DNA from: Desulfobulbaceae bacterium UBA5123
GTDB lineage: Bacteria; Desulfobacterota; Desulfobulbia; Desulfobulbales; UBA5123
Direction: 5' to 3'
Assembly: GCA_002415465.1 (NCBI GenBank)
Contig: DHYT01000015.1
Span: forward strand, 6,823 to 16,612
Length of the DNA: 9,790 bases
Below the pieces are notes generated by a model that was not told the DNA's origin, did not search any database, and saw only the letters and a program-made list of their open reading frames with translations. Position numbers and translations under genes: made by a program. Shown here one piece after another: positions 1 to 6,616 of this stretch. Positions within the stretch are counted from its first letter, which is position 1, and every line of letters begins with the position of its first letter.

Positions 1-32
1 GCGGCGGGCGGCGGGGGGGGGCGGGGGGGGCG
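1..32. repeat. Low-complexity G-rich tract at the window edge
   Basis: Nine G (13–21) and eight G (23–30) sit in an almost pure G/C stretch that codes in frame for a Gly/Arg/Ala linker. The plus strand could form a G-quadruplex. Such runs often break assemblies or carry length errors, so the reading frame upstream of it deserves caution. Confidence 0.7.
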
Positions 33-683
33 CCCGCCGTTCCCCGACGGCTCGAGACGGGCGCCCTGGTGCCGGATGCCCTCCCCGGCATCGATGTGGC
101 GGCAGGGCTCAAGCGGGTGGGCGGCAGGCAGGAACTCTATCTGCGGCTTCTCGGCCGTTTCGCCATGGCGAACCGCGAGGCGTTCGCCGAGATCAGCGCC
201 CTGCTGGACGCGCACGAGTGGGAGCGGGCGCAGGCGGCGGTGCATGCGGTGAAGGGGGTGGCGGGCAACCTCGGCGCTCAAGCCTTGTTTCAGGCGGCCG
301 GCGAACTTGAGCGGCTGCTGCAGGAGAAAGCGGCGCCCGGCGAAGCCCTGACCCGTTTCCGTGGACTGCTCGCGGAGGTTCTTGACGGCTTGCAAGACTT
401 GCCGGCGCAGCCCGCAGGCGCGGCCGAAAACGGCGCCGACGGAGAATCACGGCCGGTGAATCGGCAGGCGGCGGGCGATGCCCTGCGGCGGCTGGAGCCG
501 TTGCTGGAGAGTGATTTGGGCGCGGCGTACGAATGTCTTGCCGAGCTGCGGGCGCTGCTGCTCGACACCCCGCTCTGGCCGGAATGGAAACGGCTGGCGG
601 CGGCGATGGCGGAATACGATACCGACAGCGCGGCAATGGTGCTGCGAAGAATTGCGGAGGCACTCGCCGCCACGCCGCAGTAA
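1..683 (+). CDS. C-terminal part of a probable hybrid histidine kinase (Hpt domain), 5' truncated by the window
   Basis: The frame is open from base 3 to the TAA at 681–683, so the front of this gene lies upstream. A GTG at 69 could be read as a start but has no Shine-Dalgarno sequence before it. The visible part begins with a Gly/Arg/Pro-rich linker. An Hpt domain follows with the motif AVHAVKGVAGNLGA, in which the phospho-accepting His codon is at 243–245. A Pro/Ala linker and a roughly 75-residue helical module ending in AMAEYDTDSAA close the protein. The same order and many of the same residues recur at the end of the next gene, a complete hybrid kinase, so this is best read as the tail of a paralogous kinase. 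The Hpt domain would receive phosphate from a REC domain and pass it to a response regulator. A free-standing Hpt protein starting at 69 is possible but less likely. The kinase and receiver parts are not visible. Confidence 0.8.
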   Translation, partial: GGRRGGAGGAPAVPRRLETGALVPDALPGIDVAAGLKRVGGRQELYLRLLGRFAMANREAFAEISALLDAHEWERAQAAVHAVKGVAGNLGAQALFQAAGELERLLQEKAAPGEALTRFRGLLAEVLDGLQDLPAQPAGAAENGADGESRPVNRQAAGDALRRLEPLLESDLGAAYECLAELRALLLDTPLWPEWKRLAAAMAEYDTDSAAMVLRRIAEALAATPQ

Positions 684-702
684 AGGTGATGTTTTTGTTC
701 CT

Positions 703-709
703 GAGGAGG
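703..709 (+). promoter_or_regulatory. Ribosome binding site of the hybrid kinase gene
   Basis: GAGGAGG lies 4 bases before the ATG at 714, inside the 30-base gap after the previous stop. It is the strongest such match nearby and fixes the kinase start. The spacing is slightly short. Confidence 0.65.
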
Positions 710-713
710 ACGT

Positions 714-3700
714 ATGCAGCTTCCAGCCAGGCGGAGAGATGACCGGTCGGAGGAAAACACTTGGGCGGCCGGGGCCGGCATCGCGGTGCCGTTGCGCAGG
801 TATCTGGCGGCGACCCTGATCCCCGCCTTGCTGCTGCTTTGCGTCTTTTCCTTCATGGTCGACAGGATTCGTGCGGATCTGGCCTTTACCGAGCGGGAGC
901 TCAACGGTCTCCAGGATATTGGCGGTTTTTACGATGCGGTGCTGTTGCTCCAGCAGATCCGCGGCCTGGACCAGATCACGGTGCAGGATTTCGGACACGG
1001 CAATGAGTCGCGAATCGGGGAGGCGGCCCAGCTTGAGACCCTGCTTGCCCGCGAACTCGCCGAGCGCGCCGCCGATGTGCACAGCGAACACTTTCGGGTC
1101 CGGAGCATGGTGCGGGAGGTGATCGGCGACCTCGTGGGCCGTTCCGGACAACCCTTTGCCGACCTTTCTCCGATGGAGCGTTTTGACTGGTACAGCCGGC
1201 GCATCGCCACCCTCCAGGAGATCATGCACTGGGTGGCCAACTACTCCAACCTGGCCCTCGATCCGGAACTTGTCAGTTATTCGCGGATCGACGTCCTGAT
1301 CAACCAGCTGCCCGCCCTTACCGAGGCTATCGGCCGGGTGCGGGGGGTCGCCTCGGGGCTGATCGCCAAGGAAACCATCGAGAAGAGCGACCGGCAGTGG
1401 CTGGATTATCAGCGGGCCGGCGTCGGCGAGCGGTTGTATGATCTGGAGCGGAGCTGCTCCCTGGTGGTGGAGTCGGCGCCGGGGCTGGTGGGGGAGTTGC
1501 CGGCGCGGCTCGATGAAACCAGGGCGGCGGCGACCGCCTTGACCGCAAACCTGGCCAGGGATGAGACGGCAGGCGTTGATCGGTTGTATCTGCCGACGCC
1601 GGGGGCGATGTTTGCCGAAGGAACCCGGGTGATCGACCTGAGCAATGGATTTTACCTCGCGGTTGAGGAACAGTTGCAGGCATTGCTGGCGGAACGCGCG
1701 CGACACCGGCGGGTTGTCCTGTATCTGATGATCGGCGGCGCTTTCCTGGCCTTGGCCGCCATTCTTTTGTTCACCATCGGTTTTTACCGCAACAACCGGC
1801 AGAGCATCCAGGCCCTTGAAAAAGCGCACCGGGAGAAGAGCGGGTTGCTCGGGCGGCTGGCCGCCGTCAACCGGGAGTTGTTTGCCAACCACGAACGGTT
1901 GGAGCAGGCCCAGGAGATCGCCCATCTGGGCAACTGGGAGTGGAATCTCGTCGACAATACCCAAAAATGGTCGGCCGAGTGCTACCGGATACTCGGTTGG
2001 GACCCGCAGGGCGCGGTGCCGGACTATCAGCGGTTTCTGGCAGCCATTCATCCCGAAGACCTCGAATTGATGGAGGCGGGCTTGGAGCATGCCCTGCGAA
2101 ACCCGCGCGCTGAATATGCATTCGAGCATCGGGTGGTGCGGGAGGATGGTTCCGAGCGGGTGGTGCAGCAGTTGGGCAAGGTCATTCGTGACGAGGAGGA
2201 GTCGCCGTTGGTCCTGGTGGGGGTGATCATGGATATCACCGCCCGCAAGCAGGCGGAGCAGGAGTTGCTGGCGGCGCGGCAGGCGGCCGAGGCCGCGAAT
2301 ATCGCCAAGAGCAGGTTTCTTGCCAACATGAGTCATGAGATCCGGACGCCGATGAACGCGGTGATCAACCTGAGTCGGCTGGTGCTCGCCACCGACCTCG
2401 ATCACCGTCAGCGTCAGTTCGTCGCCAAGGTGGTGCGGGCCGGCGAGAACCTTCTCGGCATCATCAACGATATCCTCGATTTTTCCAAGATCGAGGCGGG
2501 CAAGCTGGTCGTGGAAGAGGCGCCCTTCCCTGTCCGGAAGCTGTTGGAGGATGTTGTTGATCTGCTGCGGGGCCTCGCGGAGGAGAAGGGGATCGGCCTG
2601 CGGCTGGAGATCGCTCGGGAGATTCCGGACCGGCTGGTGGGCGACCGGCTGCGCCTCAATCAGGTGTTGCTCAATCTGCTCAGTAACGCGGTCAAGTTTA
2701 CCGAGCAGGGCGAGGTGTCGCTGGCGGTTGCGTCGGAGGGAGGGCTCACCGGCCGGGCGCGGCTGGCCTTCAAGATCAGCGACACCGGCATCGGCATCAT
2801 CCCGGAACAGCAGGCGCGGCTGTTCGTGCCCTTTGAGCAGGCGGACAGTTCCACCACCCGCAGGTTTGGCGGCACCGGCCTGGGTCTTGCCATCACCCGA
2901 CAACTGGTGGAGTTGATGGGCGGAGAGTTGACGGTGGCGAGCAGCCCCGGCCACGGCAGCGTTTTCGGCTTTGAGCTTTCGCTTGCGGTGGCCGCCGAAG
3001 CGGAGGCAGTCGCCCCGCCCGTGGAGGTTCCGGCGGCTGCCCTGGCCCATGTCGCCGGCGGTCGTGTGCTGCTGGTGGACGACAACGAGATCAACCGGGA
3101 GATCGGGATGGAGCTGCTGGGCGAGGTCGGGTTGACGGTCACCACCGCCGGGAACGGCGTTGAGGCGCTGGCGGCGCTGGAGCGCGAGCGTTTTGATCTG
3201 GTGTTGATGGATCTGCAGATGCCGCAGATGGACGGTTACGAGGCGACCCGGCTGATTCGGCAACGTCCGGAATGGCAAGGGCTGCCGGTGGCGGCGATGA
3301 CCGCCCACGCCATGCGGGGCGATCGGGAGCGCTGTCTTGAGGCCGGCATGAACGATCATCTGGCCAAGCCCATTGAGGTGGCGGAACTGCATCGGCTGCT
3401 GGGCCGCTGGATTGCGCCCCGCGAAGGGCAGGCTGTGCCGGTCGGCAGGGCGCGGGACGGCGGCGACGCACCGGAACTGCCGTCCTCGCTGCCCGGCGTT
3501 GATCTGGCGCAGGGGCTGCAACGGGTCGGCGGCAATCGCGCCCTCTATCACCGGCTGTTGCGGCAGTTCGGCGACGGCAACCGCGAGGCCGCGGCCCGGA
3601 TCAACGGGGCATTGGCGGCGGGACGGCGGGAGGCGGCGCTGAAGGCGGTTCATTCCATCAGGGGGGCGGCCGGCAATCTGGGTGCGGAAGCGCTGTCTGC

Positions 3701-4085
3701 GGCGGCAAAGGCCCTGGAAGATCGGCTTGCCGCCGGCGAGGGGGATGTGGGTGACTTGGCGGCGCGGTTTTCCGAACGGCTCGCCGAGGTGGCCAACGGG
3801 ATCAGCGTGCTGCCGCCGCCGGCGGGAGAGGCGGCGAGCGGTGGGGAAGCGGTGGATCGCGAGGCGGTGGCGTTGCTGCTGGCAGAATTTGCGACCCTGT
3901 TGTACAGCGATTTCGGCGAGGCGCGGCACTGCTGCGAAAAACTCCGGCTGCTGTTGACAAAAACCCCGTTGTCGCGCGAGGGGGAGGAGTTGACGCAGGC
4001 CATGGCGGAGTTTGATACCGATGCCGCGGAGAGGGTGACCGGTCGGATCGCGGCCACGCTGGGGCTTGAGGTCGGCAGGGCGTGA
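714..4085 (+). CDS. Membrane hybrid histidine kinase: periplasmic sensor–PAS–HisKA–HATPase–REC–Hpt
   Basis: This complete 1123-residue protein is an inner-membrane sensor for a multistep His-Asp phosphorelay. Transmembrane segments at about 31–49 and 334–357 enclose a roughly 285-residue periplasmic region that looks all-helical and whose ligand I cannot name. A PAS domain follows (about 400–510, opening with [10 protein letters not shown]). HisKA has H541 in [13 protein letters not shown]. The ATPase domain has its N box in [21 protein letters not shown] at 690–695, FVPFEQAD, and GGTGLGLAI at 719–727. The receiver (about 784–900) has acidic D789/D790, phospho-acceptor D833, T863 and K885. 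The Hpt has H980 in [14 protein letters not shown]; the Lys usual three residues after this His is Arg. A helical module (about 1047–1115) ends the protein. All catalytic residues are present. The Hpt and final module are paralogous to the previous gene's end, 30 bases upstream. Co-transcription with the downstream HD-GYP regulator suggests that protein as the phosphate target, which is an inference. Confidence 0.95.
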   Translation: MQLPARRRDDRSEENTWAAGAGIAVPLRRYLAATLIPALLLLCVFSFMVDRIRADLAFTERELNGLQDIGGFYDAVLLLQQIRGLDQITVQDFGHGNESRIGEAAQLETLLARELAERAADVHSEHFRVRSMVREVIGDLVGRSGQPFADLSPMERFDWYSRRIATLQEIMHWVANYSNLALDPELVSYSRIDVLINQLPALTEAIGRVRGVASGLIAKETIEKSDRQWLDYQRAGVGERLYDLERSCSLVVESAPGLVGELPARLDETRAAATALTANLARDETAGVDRLYLPTPGAMFAEGTRVIDLSNGFYLAVEEQLQALLAERARHRRVVLYLMIGGAFLALAAILLFTIGFYRNNRQSIQALEKAHREKSGLLGRLAAVNRELFANHERLEQAQEIAHLGNWEWNLVDNTQKWSAECYRILGWDPQGAVPDYQRFLAAIHPEDLELMEAGLEHALRNPRAEYAFEHRVVREDGSERVVQQLGKVIRDEEESPLVLVGVIMDITARKQAEQELLAARQAAEAANIAKSRFLANMSHEIRTPMNAVINLSRLVLATDLDHRQRQFVAKVVRAGENLLGIINDILDFSKIEAGKLVVEEAPFPVRKLLEDVVDLLRGLAEEKGIGLRLEIAREIPDRLVGDRLRLNQVLLNLLSNAVKFTEQGEVSLAVASEGGLTGRARLAFKISDTGIGIIPEQQARLFVPFEQADSSTTRRFGGTGLGLAITRQLVELMGGELTVASSPGHGSVFGFELSLAVAAEAEAVAPPVEVPAAALAHVAGGRVLLVDDNEINREIGMELLGEVGLTVTTAGNGVEALAALERERFDLVLMDLQMPQMDGYEATRLIRQRPEWQGLPVAAMTAHAMRGDRERCLEAGMNDHLAKPIEVAELHRLLGRWIAPREGQAVPVGRARDGGDAPELPSSLPGVDLAQGLQRVGGNRALYHRLLRQFGDGNREAAARINGALAAGRREAALKAVHSIRGAAGNLGAEALSAAAKALEDRLAAGEGDVGDLAARFSERLAEVANGISVLPPPAGEAASGGEAVDREAVALLLAEFATLLYSDFGEARHCCEKLRLLLTKTPLSREGEELTQAMAEFDTDAAERVTGRIAATLGLEVGRA

Positions 4086-4087
4086 TG

Positions 4088-4123
4088 CCGGCGCGGCGCG
4101 CGGAAAAGAGCGTTTGCCGCCGG
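4088..4123 (+). other. Imperfect GC-rich hairpin between the kinase and HD-GYP genes
   Basis: CCGGCGCGGC (4088–4097) can pair with GCCGCCGG (4116–4123) if one C bulges out, leaving an 18-base loop. No T-run follows, so this is not a classical terminator. It lies in the 67-base gap just after the kinase stop and could affect message stability or attenuate the downstream gene. In DNA this GC-rich it may also be chance. Confidence 0.25.
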
Positions 4124-4137
4124 TAAGCGATAATCTT

Positions 4138-4144
4138 AGGGGAG
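4138..4144 (+). promoter_or_regulatory. Ribosome binding site deciding the start of the HD-GYP regulator
   Basis: AGGGGAG sits 8 bases before the ATG at 4153 but only 2 bases before the in-frame ATG at 4147. This favours 4153 and argues against the longer frame from 4066, which would overlap the kinase gene. Confidence 0.6.
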
Positions 4145-4152
4145 AGATGGTG

Positions 4153-5244
4153 ATGGCGAAGCCGAAGATTCTCATTGCCGATGATGTGGCTGAGAACATC
4201 GATGTCTTGATGGGGGCGCTGGGGGACGAGTATGCGGTGGTCGCCGCCAGGGAGGGCGTGAAGGCCCTGGCCCTGGCCCGGATGGAGCCCCGGCCCGATA
4301 TGGTTCTCCTTGATGTGATGATGCCGAGGATGGACGGTTACGAGGTGTGCCGGCAACTGAAGGCGGACCCCGACACCGCCGGCATCCCGGTTCTCTTCAT
4401 CACCGCCCTTGGCGGCTACGAGGAGGAATCCAAGGGGCTGGCGCTGGGCGCGCTGGATTACATCACCAAGCCCTTTCAGCCCGATCTGGTCAAGGCGCGG
4501 GTGGCCAATCACCTCGAACTCAAGCGTCATCGCGACCGCCTTGAGGAGATGGTGGCGGAACGGACCAGGGAACTCGCCCTGACCCGCGATGTCACCATCT
4601 TTACCCTGGCGAGCCTGGCCGAGGCCCGCGATCCGGAAACCGGCGGCCATATCCGCCGCACCCAGTCCTATGTGCGGCTGTTGGCGGAAAAGCTCGGCGA
4701 GCAGCCGCGATTTGGCGCCGAGTTGGACGCGTATGCCATCGAACTGCTCTACAAGTCGGCCCCCCTCCACGATGTGGGCAAGGTGGGGGTGCCGGACGCC
4801 ATTTTGTTGAAACCCGGCAAGCTCACCGACGAGGAGTTCGAGGAGATCAAGAAACACACCACCTACGGCCGCGACGCGCTGGCCGCCGGGGTGCGGGAGC
4901 TGGGGGAGAACTCCTTTCTCGGCTATGCCATGGAGATCGCGTACACCCATCACGAAAAATGGGACGGCAGCGGCTATCCGCAGGGGTTGGCGGGAGAGGA
5001 AATCCCCTTGCCGGGCCGGTTGATGGCCATCGCCGACGTCTACGACGCCCTGATCTCGAAACGGGTCTACAAGCCCCCCTTCCCCCACGCCAAGGCGGTG
5101 GGCATCATCAGCGAGGGGCGCGGCAGCCATTTTGACCCCGTGCTGGTGGACGCCTTTCTGGAGATCAATGCAAGCTTCCGGGAAACCGCCATCCGGTTTG
5201 CCGATTTTGACGAGGAGCGGCAGGCGTTGGCGGCGGACGGGTGA
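4153..5244 (+). CDS. Response regulator with HD-GYP domain (RpfG-type cyclic-di-GMP phosphodiesterase)
   Basis: This 363-residue cytoplasmic protein is predicted to hydrolyse cyclic di-GMP when its receiver is phosphorylated. The REC domain (about 4–120) has D10/D11, phospho-acceptor D54 in LLDVMMPRMDGYEV, T84 and K106. A coiled linker (about 120–148) leads into HD-GYP (about 150–340). The metal and substrate residues expected of an active enzyme are visible: E158, H166, H206–D207 with K210 (HDVGK), H235, H266–H267, D271, GYP at 274–276 and D295. Length and order match RpfG-like regulators, and nothing suggests degeneration. The start at 4153 is chosen for its ribosome binding site and because homologous REC domains begin a few residues before KILIADD. 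Lying 67 bases downstream of the hybrid kinase on the same strand, it is the obvious output partner. Partner assignment and effect in vivo are inferred. Confidence 0.95.
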   Translation: MAKPKILIADDVAENIDVLMGALGDEYAVVAAREGVKALALARMEPRPDMVLLDVMMPRMDGYEVCRQLKADPDTAGIPVLFITALGGYEEESKGLALGALDYITKPFQPDLVKARVANHLELKRHRDRLEEMVAERTRELALTRDVTIFTLASLAEARDPETGGHIRRTQSYVRLLAEKLGEQPRFGAELDAYAIELLYKSAPLHDVGKVGVPDAILLKPGKLTDEEFEEIKKHTTYGRDALAAGVRELGENSFLGYAMEIAYTHHEKWDGSGYPQGLAGEEIPLPGRLMAIADVYDALISKRVYKPPFPHAKAVGIISEGRGSHFDPVLVDAFLEINASFRETAIRFADFDEERQALAADG

Positions 5245-5260
5245 CGCGGGTGGCGCTGGT

Positions 5261-6613
5261 TTAGCCGTCGAGGCTGTCCATGGCCTGTTCGCCCAGGGCC
5301 GTGCGGGCCCCGGTCAACGCCTTGTCGGTGATCTCTCCCCCCCTGGTCGCCGGCCTCTCCGGGCCGAGCACCACGTCCAGCACCTCCCTTGTCGACAGCA
5401 GTTCCGCCGGGGTGGCGGGCAGGTAGGCGCTCTCGCCGCCGTCCGCCTGCCGGATCAGGCCGGTGTCCAGCAGCTTGCGGATGACGTTGAAGATGGGCTG
5501 ATCCGGGTAGTCCAGGCGTCGGCAGAGGCTGTCCAGGTCCGACACCTTTCTGGCCCGGAAATCCTCGTACAGCAGGGTGAGCAGGTCGTAGGCCAGGGCC
5601 AGTTCCGTGGCCGGGGCAAGGCGGGTGTGGTGCCGGCCGGGCAGATAGCGATGGCGGACGTGGACCGCGAAGGCGACCTCCGCCCCCGAGAGAAAGACCA
5701 TCCAGCCGATATAGATCCAGAGGAAGAAGAGCGGCAGGGTGGCGAAGGAGCCGTAGATGGCGTTGTATCTGGCGACCCCGATCTGCAGGTTGATGTAGAG
5801 CGACTGGATGAGCAGCCAGCCCACCGAACCGATCAGGGCGCCCACCAGCGCCGGGTAGAGCGGAACCCTGGTGTTGGGCAGAAAGCGGTAGGGGATGAGC
5901 AGGGTCATCACCAGAAAGGCGAAGCTCAGCACCTGCACCAGCAGCGGTCCGGCCCACTCCATGGGGAAGATGTGCCGGAGGATGTCCAGGGTGGTTTCAC
6001 TGTGCAGGGCGGCCATCGTCGCCACGCCGATATTGACGGCCAACGGCAGGAGCAGCATCAGGGCCAGGTAGTCCATGACCTTGCGGCCCAGCGGGCGGCC
6101 GCTGTCCGCCTGCCAGACGACGTTCATCGCCTGTTCGATGGTGCTGAGCACCGAGATGACGGTGAAGAAGAGCCCGGCGATACCGAACATGCCGATGGTG
6201 GCGAAGTTGGTTTTGTCGACATAGTTGAAGACGGTGTCCACCGCCTTTTTGAGATGGCTGCTCAACGTTTTGGGCGCGCTGCGGCCGGCTACCGGCGGCG
6301 GCGCAGGCGCTGTTTCGGGGGGGTCGAGGGTGTCGATGAAATGGTAGGCGGCGGTCCGCATCTGGTTGCCGGCTCCCAGTCCCTTCAGCACCGCGGTGGA
6401 GAGCGCCAGCACCGGCACCATGGAAAGGATGATGGTGAAGGTCAGCGCGCTGGCCCGCAGGGGGATGGCGTCCCGGTCGAATTCTCGGAGGAAGATGGCG
6501 ATGATGCGGCAGAAGGTCCGCAGCCGGTTCTTCGCCGTTGTGTCGGCGCCGGCGGGTTTTTGCCACAACCAGGAGCGGCAGGATGGCCGCCCCTGGGCGG
6601 AATCGGCGTTCAT
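5261..6613 (-). CDS. YihY/BrkB-family inner-membrane protein with a C-terminal winged-helix-like region
   Basis: This 450-residue protein has about six membrane segments (roughly 55–78, 138–163, 180–204, 219–244, 250–274, 292–316) and the family's hallmark region around YNAIYGSFATLPLFFLWIY (283–301) followed by AEVAFA (311–316). The family was once called ribonuclease BN or serum-resistance factor BrkB, but its biochemical role is not firmly known. Two additions stand out: a Pro/Ala-rich stretch at about 98–115 between the first two membrane segments, and a soluble tail (about 335–420) that reads like a winged helix (VSDLDSLCRRLDYPDQPIF, then an RKLLDTGLIRQ recognition-like helix, then a wing). 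The ATG at 6613 lies 3 bases after the stop of the AsmA-like gene, with a weak GGGA 8 bases before it, so translation is probably coupled. The stop lies 16 bases from the convergent HD-GYP gene, and no terminator is visible between them. Confidence 0.92.
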   Translation of the reverse strand: MNADSAQGRPSCRSWLWQKPAGADTTAKNRLRTFCRIIAIFLREFDRDAIPLRASALTFTIILSMVPVLALSTAVLKGLGAGNQMRTAAYHFIDTLDPPETAPAPPPVAGRSAPKTLSSHLKKAVDTVFNYVDKTNFATIGMFGIAGLFFTVISVLSTIEQAMNVVWQADSGRPLGRKVMDYLALMLLLPLAVNIGVATMAALHSETTLDILRHIFPMEWAGPLLVQVLSFAFLVMTLLIPYRFLPNTRVPLYPALVGALIGSVGWLLIQSLYINLQIGVARYNAIYGSFATLPLFFLWIYIGWMVFLSGAEVAFAVHVRHRYLPGRHHTRLAPATELALAYDLLTLLYEDFRARKVSDLDSLCRRLDYPDQPIFNVIRKLLDTGLIRQADGGESAYLPATPAELLSTREVLDVVLGPERPATRGGEITDKALTGARTALGEQAMDSLDG

Positions 6614-6616
6614 CGC

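Noticed and set aside
4066..4152. Upstream start of the HD-GYP regulator at 4066
   Set aside because: It overlaps the kinase end and adds a non-homologous leader. The ribosome binding site fits 4153.
447..4199. A 1250-codon open frame on the minus strand
   Set aside because: It is antisense to the hybrid kinase, whose domains are unmistakable. The antisense product is rich in R, P, Q, H and L with no domain or ribosome binding site. GC-rich codons on the real strand leave few stops opposite.
3802..5130. A 442-codon open frame on the minus strand
   Set aside because: It is a shadow of the HD-GYP gene and the kinase end. It has no recognisable motifs, while the plus strand has all catalytic residues of two known domains.
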